A stretch of DNA of 35,709 nucleotides from an uncultured Lachnospiraceae bacterium (lineage in GTDB: Bacteria > Bacillota > Clostridia > Lachnospirales > Lachnospiraceae): assembly GCA_945868305.1 (NCBI GenBank), contig CAMBKU010000023.1, positions 1 through 35,709 of the forward strand, given 5' to 3'. Shown here in pieces: positions 7,524 through 16,140 of this stretch. The first letter of the stretch is position 1. Each line of letters opens with the position of its first letter. Both the position numbers and the translations under genes were made by a program. The notes beneath the pieces are model-generated. The model was not told the origin of the DNA and made no database searches. It was given only the letters and a program-made list of their open reading frames with translations.

Positions 7524-8168
7524 ATGAGTGAAGAAAAGTTTGAAGAAAGTAATGCACAGACAGAACAAAGTTACAGTGATCCGGGAGTGCAGCCGGATTA
7601 TGGCTATCAGCAGAACGTTAATGAACAGGGGGATCAGCCTAATTACGGTTACCAGCAGAATGTAAATAATGCAGGAAATCAGCCGAACTATGGATACCAG
7701 CAAAATTTTGATTACACTAATGCGGGCAGTCAGGCTTCATATGGGTCACAGCCAAATTATCAGAATCAGGCAAATTATCAGTATAACGGAACAACACCGG
7801 AGGGGAATAATGGTTCATGGCAGCAGCAGTATATAAATCCGAAGCCGGCAGAGCCGACAAAGGCATTCGGTATTGCAGCTATGATACTTGGTATCATATC
7901 ATTGGTGCTGTTTTGTACCTGCATCAACATTCCACTTGCCATTGCAGCCATTGTGCTTGCTATCGTACAGCTTGTGAAAGGCGGCAAAAAAGGAATGGCA
8001 GTTGCTGGACTGGTTACCGGAGCAGCATCGATTGTATGCTTTGTTATATTCTGGGTTCTGATTTCAATCGGTGTCATTGATGAGAGTCTGACATATTCTT
8101 ATGATATTCCATATTATGAGTGGGAAGAAGAATTTGAAGATAATTTCTATGATACGTTTGACTTATAA
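7524..8168 (+). CDS. DUF4190-type membrane protein with Asn/Gln/Tyr-rich repeat tail
   Basis: A 214-residue protein of unknown function in three parts. Residues about 1-100 are low-complexity and rich in N, Q, Y and G. They carry imperfect repeats of about 15-16 residues around NYGYQQN, three clear copies and several decayed ones. Residues about 112-180 form two hydrophobic hairpin segments (KAFGIAAMILGIISLVLF and GMAVAGLVTGAASIVCFVIF) typical of DUF4190. The last 25 residues are acidic and aromatic. There is no signal peptide, so the tail is probably cytoplasmic. GAGGAGACAG precedes the start. No terminator separates it from the ileS promoter 10 nt downstream. DUF4190 proteins with Q/N-rich tails are widespread in Firmicutes and their role is not established. 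Confidence 0.8.
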   Translation: MSEEKFEESNAQTEQSYSDPGVQPDYGYQQNVNEQGDQPNYGYQQNVNNAGNQPNYGYQQNFDYTNAGSQASYGSQPNYQNQANYQYNGTTPEGNNGSWQQQYINPKPAEPTKAFGIAAMILGIISLVLFCTCINIPLAIAAIVLAIVQLVKGGKKGMAVAGLVTGAASIVCFVIFWVLISIGVIDESLTYSYDIPYYEWEEEFEDNFYDTFDL

Positions 8169-8178
8169 GAAAAAATCC

Positions 8179-8207
8179 TTGACAAGAAAATTTTGAGGCT
8201 TTATACT
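8179..8207 (+). promoter_or_regulatory. SigA promoter of the T-box/ileS unit
   Basis: A perfect TTGACA (8179-8184), a 17-nt spacer and TATACT (8202-8207). Transcription would start near 8214, immediately before the T-box leader. Confidence 0.8.
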
Positions 8208-8213
8208 TTTAAC

Positions 8214-8465
8214 GTTAATAAAATGAAAAGGCAATGACGAAGACAGTAGCGTATTTTAGAAAGGCAAAGCGAGCCGGGCAGGTGGGAGCCGGTGCGAGTA
8301 GAAAATATGTGAAAATCACTTCCAAGCTGCGGGCTGAAGCGTGAAGTAAGCACCGACGGATGTTCCCCCGTTATGGGAGCCTTGTATGCGGGAGACCAAG
8401 TACAATGTAACAGGTGGTAAACGAATGATATCCCTTCGTCCTATTACAGGATGGAGGGATTTTTT
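8214..8465 (+). promoter_or_regulatory. T-box leader, isoleucine-specific
   Basis: This leader senses uncharged tRNA-Ile and antiterminates ileS. Stem I runs from about 8230, with the specifier codon ATC (Ile) at 8315-8317 in the context GAAAATCACTTCC. The T-box core AACAGGTGGTAAACGA is at 8409-8424. Its TGGT (8415-8418) would pair with the tRNA 3' end ACCA, consistent with an A discriminator. The core can pair into an antiterminator that excludes the terminator at 8430-8465. The specifier agrees with the downstream gene. Confidence 0.92.
8430..8465 (+). terminator. Conditional terminator of the ileS T-box
   Basis: A stem of 13 continuous pairs including wobbles (8430-8442 with 8448-8460, ATCCCT / AGGGAT at the base) with loop ATTAC, followed by a T-run. 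Formation is expected when tRNA-Ile is charged. Confidence 0.85.
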
Positions 8466-8517
8466 ATATCATAGGAAAGACTTTGTTCTATCATAGAAAA
8501 TCTAGGAGGAAAGCAGT

Positions 8518-11500
8518 ATGTTGTACAACAAAGTTCAGGCAAACACGAATTTTGTAGAACAGGAAAAAGAGACAGAAAAATTCTGGAAAGAGAATGATAT
8601 TTTTAAAAAGAGCATGGATTCCAGAAAAGAGGGACCGACGTATACGTTTTATGACGGACCGCCTACCGCAAACGGAAAACCGCACATCGGACATGTGCTT
8701 ACCCGTGTTATCAAGGATATGATTCCGCGTTATCAGACCATGAAGGGCAATTATGTACCGCGTAAGGCAGGATGGGATACCCACGGACTTCCGGTAGAGC
8801 TGGAAGTGGAAAAAATGCTTGGCTTAAACGGAAAAGAGCAGATTGAAGAATATGGTATGGAGCCTTTCGTTAAAAAATGTAAGGAATCCGTATGGAAATA
8901 CAAGGGTATGTGGGAGGATTTCTCCGGTACCGTGGGATTCTGGGCAGATATGGATAATCCGTATGTTACCTATGACAACAATTTTATCGAATCCGAATGG
9001 TGGGCATTAAAGGAAATCTGGAATAAAAAATTGTTATATAAAGGCTTTAAAATCGTACCTTACTGCCCGCGCTGCGGAACTCCGCTTTCTGCACAGGAGG
9101 TTGCACAGGGCTATAAGACTGTAAAGGAACGCTCTGCCATCGCACGTTTTAAAGTGGTGGGCGAAGATGCATATTTCCTGGCATGGACCACTACACCGTG
9201 GACATTGCCGAGTAACGTTGCCCTTTGTATGAACCCGGATGAAGATTACTGTAAGGTAAAGGCAGCAGACGGCTATACTTATTATATGGCGGCAGCACTG
9301 TTAGATAAGGTGCTTGGTAAGCTCGGAAACGAGGAAGAAGGAGTAAAGGCTTACGAGATTCTGGAGACGAAAAAAGGAATCGAGTTCGAAGGAAAAGAAT
9401 ATGAGCCGTTATTCGACTGTGCAAAGGATATCATTGAAAAACAGCATAAAAAGGCACATTACATTGTATGCGACACCTACGTTACCATGACAGACGGTAC
9501 CGGTATCGTTCATATCGCACCGGCTTTCGGTGAGGATGATGCAAAGGTCGGCAGAAGATATGACCTTCCGTTTGTGCAGTTGGTAAACAGTAAAGGTGAG
9601 ATGACCGAGGAGACTCCGTATGCCGGTGTATTTGTAAAGAAAGCAGATCCGATGGTCTTAAAAGATCTGGATGAAAAGGGACTGCTGTTTGAGGCACCGA
9701 AATTCGAACATGAATATCCGCATTGCTGGAGATGTGATACACCACTTATCTACTATGCAAGAGAATCCTGGTTTATTAAAATGACCGAGGTTAAGGATGA
9801 CTTGATCCGCAACAACAATACTGTAAACTGGATTCCGGAATCCATCGGTAAAGGACGTTTCGGTGATTGGCTGGAGAATATCCAGGACTGGGGTATTTCC
9901 AGAAACCGTTATTGGGGAACACCGCTCCCGGTTTGGGAATGTGAGTGCGGACACCAGGAATGTATCGGAAGCAGGGCAGAGCTTGCTGAGAGAAGCGGAA
10001 ATCCGAAAGACGCAGAGGTAGAACTGCATCGTCCGTATATCGATGAAGTGACTTTCACCTGTCCGGACTGTGGCAAGACTATGCACCGTGTACCTGAGGT
10101 TATTGACTGCTGGTTTGATTCTGGGGCAATGCCGTTTGCGCAGCATCATTATCCATTTGAAAATAAAGAAGTATTTGAACGTCAGTTCCCGGCTAAATTC
10201 ATTTCTGAGGCGGTAGACCAGACTAGAGGATGGTTCTATTCTCTGATGGCAGAATCTACGATTCTCTTTAATAAAGCGCCATATGAAAATGTTATCGTTT
10301 TGGGACATGTACAGGATGAGAACGGACAGAAGATGAGCAAATCCAAAGGAAATGCAGTAGATCCGTTTGATGCACTGGAAAAGCACGGCGCTGATGCAAT
10401 CCGCTGGTACTTCTATATTAACAGTGCACCGTGGCTGCCGAACCGTTTTCACGATAAAGCGGTAACGGAAGGACAGCGGAAATTCTTAGGAACACTGTGG
10501 AATACCTATGCCTTTTTCGTATTGTATGCGAACATTGATAACTTTGATGCGACGGAATACGAATTGGAATATGACAAACTTTCCGTTATGGATAAGTGGC
10601 TTTTGTCAAAACTAAACTCCGTTGTGACAGAGGTGGATAAGGATCTTGGCAGCTACAAGATTCCGGAAGCGGCAAGAGCACTGGATGAATTTGTGGATGA
10701 CATGAGCAACTGGTATGTCAGAAGAAGCAGAGAACGTTTCTGGGCAAAGGGCATGGAGCAGGATAAGATTAATGCCTATATGACGTTATATACCGCGCTT
10801 GTTACTATCTGTAAGGCAGCAGCGCCTATGATTCCGTTTATGACGGAGGAAATTTACCAGAATCTGGTAAGAAGTATTGATAAGAATGCGCCGGAAAGTA
10901 TTCATTTGTGTGATTTCCCGGTTGCAAATCCGGCTTATTCTGATGCGGAACTGGAAAAGAACATGGATGAGGTATTAAAGGTTGTTGTGATGGGACGCGC
11001 CTGCAGAAATGCAGCAAACATCAAGAACCGTCAGCCGATTGGAACCATGTATGTTAAAGCGCCGTTTGCATTGCCGGAATTTTTCACAGAAATCATTGCG
11101 GATGAACTGAATGTAAAGAATGTGAAATTTACTGAGGATGTAAGCAGTTATACGACATATACCTTTAAGCCGCAGCTTCGTACGGTCGGACCGAAATACG
11201 GCAAGTTCTTAGGTCAGATTCAAAAAGCACTGGCAAACGTGGACGGTAATAAGGCAATGGCAGAGGTAAGAAGCGGTGCAGGCTTAAAGCTACCGGAGGT
11301 GGATGAAAGCGTTGTTCTCTATGAAGAAGACCTGCTTATCACCATGACGCAGACGGAGGGCTATGTCACAGAGGGAGACAATGAAGTGACAGTTGTGCTT
11401 GACACTAATCTGACACCGGAGCTTTTAGAAGAAGGCTTCGAGCGCGAGCTGATCAGCAAGATTCAGACCATGCGTAAGGAAGCTGGTTTTGAGGTCATGG

Positions 11501-11679
11501 ATAAGATTGCTGTTTCCTATCAGGCAGGAGATAAGATTGCCGATATTTTTGAAAAATACGGTGAACAGATCGGGAAAGAAGTATTGGCAGAAAAAATTAC
11601 CGCAGGAACAGCGAATGGATATGAGAAAGAGTGGAATATCAACGGAGAAAAAGTTGTCCTTGCAGTAGAAAAGTTATAA
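8518..11679 (+). CDS. ileS: Isoleucyl-tRNA synthetase, IleRS2 (eukaryote-like) type
   Basis: Class I synthetase that charges tRNA-Ile. The HIGH motif is at residues 56-59 (GKPHIGHVL) and KMSKS at 605-609 (GQKMSKSKGN), with the CP1 editing domain between them. Cysteine pairs typical of zinc sites occur as CPRCG and CPDCG. The length of 1053 residues and the N-terminal block FYDGPPTANGKPHIGH and WDTHGLPVELEVEK match the eukaryote-like IleRS2 class rather than the roughly 930-residue IleRS1 of E. coli. IleRS2 enzymes are known to be less sensitive to mupirocin, so low sensitivity is inferred here. AGGAGG precedes the start. Expression is controlled by the T-box. Confidence 0.97.
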   Translation: MLYNKVQANTNFVEQEKETEKFWKENDIFKKSMDSRKEGPTYTFYDGPPTANGKPHIGHVLTRVIKDMIPRYQTMKGNYVPRKAGWDTHGLPVELEVEKMLGLNGKEQIEEYGMEPFVKKCKESVWKYKGMWEDFSGTVGFWADMDNPYVTYDNNFIESEWWALKEIWNKKLLYKGFKIVPYCPRCGTPLSAQEVAQGYKTVKERSAIARFKVVGEDAYFLAWTTTPWTLPSNVALCMNPDEDYCKVKAADGYTYYMAAALLDKVLGKLGNEEEGVKAYEILETKKGIEFEGKEYEPLFDCAKDIIEKQHKKAHYIVCDTYVTMTDGTGIVHIAPAFGEDDAKVGRRYDLPFVQLVNSKGEMTEETPYAGVFVKKADPMVLKDLDEKGLLFEAPKFEHEYPHCWRCDTPLIYYARESWFIKMTEVKDDLIRNNNTVNWIPESIGKGRFGDWLENIQDWGISRNRYWGTPLPVWECECGHQECIGSRAELAERSGNPKDAEVELHRPYIDEVTFTCPDCGKTMHRVPEVIDCWFDSGAMPFAQHHYPFENKEVFERQFPAKFISEAVDQTRGWFYSLMAESTILFNKAPYENVIVLGHVQDENGQKMSKSKGNAVDPFDALEKHGADAIRWYFYINSAPWLPNRFHDKAVTEGQRKFLGTLWNTYAFFVLYANIDNFDATEYELEYDKLSVMDKWLLSKLNSVVTEVDKDLGSYKIPEAARALDEFVDDMSNWYVRRSRERFWAKGMEQDKINAYMTLYTALVTICKAAAPMIPFMTEEIYQNLVRSIDKNAPESIHLCDFPVANPAYSDAELEKNMDEVLKVVVMGRACRNAANIKNRQPIGTMYVKAPFALPEFFTEIIADELNVKNVKFTEDVSSYTTYTFKPQLRTVGPKYGKFLGQIQKALANVDGNKAMAEVRSGAGLKLPEVDESVVLYEEDLLITMTQTEGYVTEGDNEVTVVLDTNLTPELLEEGFERELISKIQTMRKEAGFEVMDKIAVSYQAGDKIADIFEKYGEQIGKEVLAEKITAGTANGYEKEWNINGEKVVLAVEKL

Positions 11680-11685
11680 ATATCG

Positions 11686-11735
11686 AAAAGACAGTGCTGG
11701 CAGTGAAGGTCATCTGCTATGGCGCTGTCTTTTTT
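11686..11735 (+). terminator. Terminator of ileS
   Basis: The arms AAAGACAGTGC and GCGCTGTCTTT pair with one wobble. The loop itself holds a small GCAG/CTGC stem, and a run of T follows. It starts 7 nt after the ileS stop. Confidence 0.75.
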
Positions 11736-11821
11736 GTTATGGTGACGAGGAAAAAGATATTTGCCTTTGGCAAGCACATAAAATTATCAGAAAAAGGAAC
11801 AAGAATACAGTAAAATGTTGC

Positions 11822-11850
11822 TTGACGGCGGAGACATGAAGTTATATGAT
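11822..11850 (+). promoter_or_regulatory. SigA promoter of the phosphorylase gene
   Basis: TTGACG (11822-11827), a 17-nt spacer and TATGAT (11845-11850), 30 nt before the start codon. Confidence 0.65.
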
Positions 11851-11879
11851 AATAAAAAATAGTATGGAGAGGTATTTTT

Positions 11880-14351
11880 ATGAAAAATCAGGTTTTCGAA
11901 AAAGAGGCTTTTAAGAAAAGTGTCAGTGATAATGTAAAGAATTTATACCGGAAAACTTTGGATGAGGCATCAAAACAGGAAATTTTTCAGGCAGTTTCCT
12001 ATACTGTGAAGGATACAATCATCGATCAGTGGATTGCAACACAAAATGTATTGGAAAAGGACGATCCGAAGATTGTTTATTATATGTCTATGGAGTTTTT
12101 GATGGGACGGGCTCTGGGCAATAACCTGATCAATTTAACGTGTTATGGTGAGGTGCAGGAAGCTTTAGCCGAGATGGGCGTGGATTTGGATGCCATTGAG
12201 GATGAGGAGCCGGATCCGGCGCTTGGAAACGGTGGACTTGGACGTTTAGCAGCCTGTTTTATGGAATCTCTTGCCACTTTGGGGTATGCGGCATACGGCT
12301 GTGGTATCCGTTACCATTATGGAATGTTTCGCCAGGAAATCGAGAATGGCTTTCAGGTGGAAAAGCCGGATGACTGGTTGAAAAACGGTTATCCGTTTGA
12401 GTTAAAACGCCCGGAGCATTCTTATGAGGTCAAATTTGGCGGCTATGTCAGTGCAAAGACAGATGAAGCGGGAAGAACCCGTTTTGTACAGGAAAATTAC
12501 CAGTCAGTACTTGCAATACCGTATGATATGCCGATTATCGGTTACAACAACAACGTGGTAAATACGCTCATGATCTGGGATGCTGAGCCAATGCAGTCTT
12601 TTGAATTGGATGCATTTGATAAAGGGGATTACCGTAAGGCAGTAGAACAGCAGAACCTTGCAAGAAATTTAGTAGAGGTCTTATATCCGAATGACAATCA
12701 TATTGCGGGAAAGGAACTTCGCTTAAAACAGCAGTATTTCTTTGTATCAGCAAGTATCCAGCGTGCTATTGGACGGTTTAAGAAAAATCATCCGGATATC
12801 AGTATGCTCCCACAGAAGGTTACTTTCCAGCTCAATGATACGCATCCGACGGTGGCAGTCGCAGAACTTATGCGTATTTTGATCGACGAGGAGGGACTTA
12901 ACTGGGATGATGCATGGGATATCACCACACATACCTGCGCATATACAAATCACACGATTATGGCGGAAGCTCTGGAAAAATGGCCGATTGAGATTTTCTC
13001 CCGTCTGCTTCCGAGAATTTACCAGATTGTAGAAGAAATTAATCGCCGTTTTGTACTTCAGATTCAGGAGAAATTCCCGAATGACCAGGAAAAAGTGCGC
13101 AAGATGGCAATCATTTATGATGGTCAGGTAAAAATGGCGCATCTTGCTATTGCAGCAGGTTATTCTGTTAACGGCGTGGCAAGACTGCATACGGAGATTT
13201 TGAAAAATCGGGAATTAAAGGATTTCTATGAGATGTTCCCGAAAAAATTCAACAACAAGACCAATGGTATTACCCAGCGTCGTTTTCTGATGCATGGAAA
13301 TCCGCTTTTGGCATCCTGGGTGACAGATCATATCGGCGCAGACTGGATTACTAATCTTTCCCATATGCAAAAACTTGCTATCTATGCGGATGATGAGAAG
13401 GCACAGCAGGAATTTATGAATATCAAGTACCAGAATAAGCTGCGTCTGGCAAAATATATCCAGAAGCACAACGGAATCGAAGTTGATCCGCGTTCTATCT
13501 TTGATGTACAGACCAAGCGTCTGCATGAGTATAAGCGTCAGCTTTTGAATATCCTGCATATCATGTATTTATACAATGAATTGAAGGAACATCCGGAAAT
13601 GGATTTCGTTCCGAGAACCTTTATTTTCGGTGCAAAGGCAGCTGCGGGTTATAAGAATGCAAAGCTTACGATTAAATTGATCAATTCCGTAGCGGATGTA
13701 GTGAATAATGATAAATCCATTAATGGAAAGATTAAGATTGTATTTATTGAGGATTATAAGGTTTCCAATGCGGAACTGATTTTTGCTGCTGCAGATGTCA
13801 GTGAGCAGATTTCCACTGCCAGCAAAGAGGCGTCCGGAACCGGAAATATGAAATTTATGTTAAATGGTGCTTTAACAATTGGTACAATGGATGGTGCCAA
13901 TGTGGAAATGGCAGAGGAAGTGGGAAAAGAAAATATCTTTATATTTGGTATGAGTTCTGACGAAGTTATCGAACATGAAAAGAGACGTGACTATAATCCG
14001 ATGCAGATTTTCAATCAGGATCAGGATATCCGGAAAGTATTGATGCAGCTCATTAACGGTATGTATTCTCCGCAGGATTCGGAATTGTTCCGAGACCTTT
14101 ATAATTCTCTGCTAAATACCCAGAGCACACAGTATGCGGATACCTACTTTATTCTGGCAGATTTCCGTTCTTATGCCGAGGCGCAGAAGCGTGTGATGGA
14201 AGCCTACAAGGATGAGAAAGGCTGGGCAAAGAGTGCCATTCTTAATGTGGCACACTCCGGTAAGTTCTCCTCAGACCGGACTATTCAGGAGTATGTGGAT
14301 GATATCTGGCATTTGGATAAGATTACGGTAGATTTGGAACCGGAAAGATAA
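11880..14351 (+). CDS. glgP: Glycogen / maltodextrin phosphorylase (GT35)
   Basis: PLP enzyme that releases glucose-1-phosphate from alpha-1,4-glucans by phosphorolysis, in the cytosol. The 823-residue length is normal. Family motifs are PALGNGGLGRLAACFMESLA near residue 115, LNDTHPTVAVAELMR near 320, and EASGTGNMKFMLNGALTIGT, in which Lys658 is the PLP-binding lysine. GGAGAGG precedes the start. It is a single-gene unit with its own promoter and terminator. Together with the GH13 enzyme at the left end it suggests intracellular maltodextrin or glycogen breakdown. Glycogen versus maltodextrin preference cannot be settled from the sequence. Confidence 0.95.
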   Translation: MKNQVFEKEAFKKSVSDNVKNLYRKTLDEASKQEIFQAVSYTVKDTIIDQWIATQNVLEKDDPKIVYYMSMEFLMGRALGNNLINLTCYGEVQEALAEMGVDLDAIEDEEPDPALGNGGLGRLAACFMESLATLGYAAYGCGIRYHYGMFRQEIENGFQVEKPDDWLKNGYPFELKRPEHSYEVKFGGYVSAKTDEAGRTRFVQENYQSVLAIPYDMPIIGYNNNVVNTLMIWDAEPMQSFELDAFDKGDYRKAVEQQNLARNLVEVLYPNDNHIAGKELRLKQQYFFVSASIQRAIGRFKKNHPDISMLPQKVTFQLNDTHPTVAVAELMRILIDEEGLNWDDAWDITTHTCAYTNHTIMAEALEKWPIEIFSRLLPRIYQIVEEINRRFVLQIQEKFPNDQEKVRKMAIIYDGQVKMAHLAIAAGYSVNGVARLHTEILKNRELKDFYEMFPKKFNNKTNGITQRRFLMHGNPLLASWVTDHIGADWITNLSHMQKLAIYADDEKAQQEFMNIKYQNKLRLAKYIQKHNGIEVDPRSIFDVQTKRLHEYKRQLLNILHIMYLYNELKEHPEMDFVPRTFIFGAKAAAGYKNAKLTIKLINSVADVVNNDKSINGKIKIVFIEDYKVSNAELIFAAADVSEQISTASKEASGTGNMKFMLNGALTIGTMDGANVEMAEEVGKENIFIFGMSSDEVIEHEKRRDYNPMQIFNQDQDIRKVLMQLINGMYSPQDSELFRDLYNSLLNTQSTQYADTYFILADFRSYAEAQKRVMEAYKDEKGWAKSAILNVAHSGKFSSDRTIQEYVDDIWHLDKITVDLEPER

Positions 14352-14353
14352 AA

Positions 14354-14399
14354 ATAAGCATAGCCAACGGAGAAGAGTATTCACGTTGGCTATGCTTAT
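14354..14399. terminator. Bidirectional terminator between glgP and the convergent gene
   Basis: A perfect 16-bp stem (ATAAGCATAGCCAACG / CGTTGGCTATGCTTAT) with a 14-nt loop and AT-rich flanks on both sides. It serves glgP on the plus strand and the gene at 14426 on the minus strand. Confidence 0.85.
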
Positions 14400-14425
14400 A
14401 TTATTTATAAATAATTTTTGTGGGA

Positions 14426-15058
14426 TTACTTTACAGCGGCATCTGCTTCCTGCGCTGCTTTTTGTTCTGCTTCGGCGGATTCATCACCGTTTTTCCATTT
14501 CTCGAACTTTTCTACTACGGCATCGTAGGTTTTCTGTGAAATTTCAGGAAGTTTTTTGCCCCAGGTTCCGGTCGCTTCCTCAAAGCCTTTCTTAAAAGCA
14601 TCTAACAGCATATCGGCTTTGGAGACATCACCGCCGGATAAAGCCTTTGCAAAATCCAAAATACGGTCAGAGGTCTGTTTTACGCCCCAATAGCCGTCTT
14701 CGGAAATTTCTTCTTGTGCTTTTTTCTTTGCGGCTTCATCTACCGTGTAGTCACCGCTTGCGAGAAAACTCCAGATATCATCTGCTTTTCCGATGGCAGT
14801 TCCCTGCTTGGTCATCATTTGTTTTACGATGTCCTTTAACTGATTGACGCGGTTTTCAGAGTCCTGTTTCAGCTGCTGGATAAGAGCAGCGTTTTGTGTC
14901 TTATAGTCTGTGCCAGTGGTAGCAGAAGTTTTGTCATAAACAACACCTTCGGTTGTTGTGGTATCTTTTTTTGCGGTTTCGGCAGTAACTGCTGAAACAG
15001 AATCTACAGGTTTTGTGCTGTAGCTTGTGCTGATTGTGTTAATTCCATTTACATCCAT
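14426..15058 (-). CDS. Unrecognised 210-residue Lachnospiraceae-type protein, possibly DUF5610-like
   Basis: I do not recognise a function. The start at 15058 is set by AAGGAGGGT, and upstream in-frame codons lack one. There is no signal peptide or membrane segment. Residues 1-50 are Ser/Thr-rich and look disordered (MDVNGINTISTSYSTKP). Residues about 55-195 are a mostly helical domain with conserved-looking aromatic blocks (ADDIWSFLASGDYTVDEA, EDGYWGVKQTSDRILDFAKAL, ATGTWGKKLPEISQKTYDAV). The tail is Ala/Glu-rich. The pattern of an extended N-terminus and a C-terminal helical domain resembles DUF5610-type proteins, but this is from memory and weak. It is a single-gene unit convergent with glgP. 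Confidence 0.75.
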   Translation of the reverse strand: MDVNGINTISTSYSTKPVDSVSAVTAETAKKDTTTTEGVVYDKTSATTGTDYKTQNAALIQQLKQDSENRVNQLKDIVKQMMTKQGTAIGKADDIWSFLASGDYTVDEAAKKKAQEEISEDGYWGVKQTSDRILDFAKALSGGDVSKADMLLDAFKKGFEEATGTWGKKLPEISQKTYDAVVEKFEKWKNGDESAEAEQKAAQEADAAVK

Positions 15059-15183
15059 AATAACCCTCCTTGGTATAAAAATGATTTTTATTACTATGAT
15101 AAAACTATAGGCAGAGGTTGTGCTCCCTGCATTCTTTCTATTATGTATATCGGCAAATTGATAAATTTCATTGATAGGAAAGA

Positions 15184-15218
15184 TTGACTTTTTGGGGGAA
15201 AATGTTAGTATGTATAAT
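15184..15218 (+). promoter_or_regulatory. Promoter region of ispE
   Basis: TTGACT (15184-15189) and TATAAT (15213-15218) are both good elements, but the 23-nt spacing between them is too long. TTGACT with TAGTAT at 16 nt, or TATAAT with a poor -35, are the workable readings. One of these probably drives ispE-gntR. Confidence 0.4.
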
Positions 15219-15243
15219 GTATACAAAGTACAGGAGAAGAACA

Positions 15244-16110
15244 ATGAGCGAAATGAAATTAAAGGCACTGGCAAAAATCAATTTGGGGTTGGATGTTACC
15301 GGGTGCCGGGAGGACGGTTATCACGAGGTGAAAATGATTATGCAGACGATATATCTGTATGACCGTATCTTTCTAAAACCGACAAAAAGACCGGAAATCG
15401 AGATTAAGACGAATCTGCCTTATCTTCCGGCGAATGAGAATAATCTTGCTTATAAAGCAGCAAAAATCTTGCTGGACGAACTTGACATAAAATCAGGTAT
15501 AAAAATTGAAATTCAGAAATATATTCCGGTAGCGGCCGGAATGGCAGGTGGCAGTACGGATGCGGCAGCAGTGTTGTTTGGAATGAATAAGCTTTTTAAG
15601 CTTGGACTTTCAAGGGAAGCACTGATGGAGCGAGGAGTAAAGCTTGGGGCGGATGTTCCTTATTGTATCATGCGTGGCACAGCATTGGCGGAGGGAATCG
15701 GAGAGATGCTTACACCGTTGCCGTCGATGCCATCTTGCACGATACTTATTGCAAAGCCGCCGATTAGTGTTTCTACAAAGCAGGTCTATGAACGACTTGT
15801 TTTAGATGAGCAGACGAAGCATCCGGATATTGATGTTTTAGTGGAAGACCTGAAGCAGAAAGACCTGTCTGCATTGGCGGGGCATATGGGAAATCTTCTG
15901 GAATCGGTGACGATTCCACAGTATCCGGTTATTGCAAAGATTAAGCAGACGATGCTTGAAGCTGGGGCAATCGGAGCTATGATGAGCGGAAGCGGTCCTA
16001 CGGTTTTTGGTATTTTTCAGAATGAGGAAATGGCGAGAGCGGCAATGAAAAATATTCGTAAGGGACAGCTTGCCAGACAAATTTACATTACAAGACCGTA
16101 CAACGTATAA
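15244..16110 (+). CDS. ispE: 4-diphosphocytidyl-2-C-methyl-D-erythritol kinase
   Basis: GHMP-family kinase that phosphorylates CDP-ME at the 2-hydroxyl in the MEP (non-mevalonate) isoprenoid pathway. It has 289 residues from ATG 15244, which has AGGAGAAG at the right distance. Longer in-frame starts upstream run into the promoter. Visible motifs are the N-terminal KALAKINLGLDVTGCREDGYH, the ATP-binding glycine loop IPVAAGMAGGSTDAAAVL, and the C-terminal GHMP motif IGAMMSGSGPTVFGIF. No other MEP genes are nearby. The GntR gene follows 30 nt downstream, so the two are probably one transcript. Confidence 0.95.
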   Translation: MSEMKLKALAKINLGLDVTGCREDGYHEVKMIMQTIYLYDRIFLKPTKRPEIEIKTNLPYLPANENNLAYKAAKILLDELDIKSGIKIEIQKYIPVAAGMAGGSTDAAAVLFGMNKLFKLGLSREALMERGVKLGADVPYCIMRGTALAEGIGEMLTPLPSMPSCTILIAKPPISVSTKQVYERLVLDEQTKHPDIDVLVEDLKQKDLSALAGHMGNLLESVTIPQYPVIAKIKQTMLEAGAIGAMMSGSGPTVFGIFQNEEMARAAMKNIRKGQLARQIYITRPYNV

Positions 16111-16140
16111 AGACAGGAGGAGTATGGGAGGAAGAACAGT

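Noticed and set aside
7590..7770. Possible CRISPR-like or tandem DNA repeats
   Set aside because: The periodicity is of codons encoding the NYGYQQN peptide repeats. The repeats are imperfect and in frame, without spacers.
9658..10452. 264-codon open frame antisense to ileS
   Set aside because: It lies wholly inside the conserved ileS coding region, has no ribosome binding site and no recognisable domain. It is a shadow of codon use.
15059..15274. 72-codon N-terminal extension of the minus-strand gene at 14426
   Set aside because: The strong AAGGAGGGT sits just before 15058, and the extension crosses the ispE start and promoter region.
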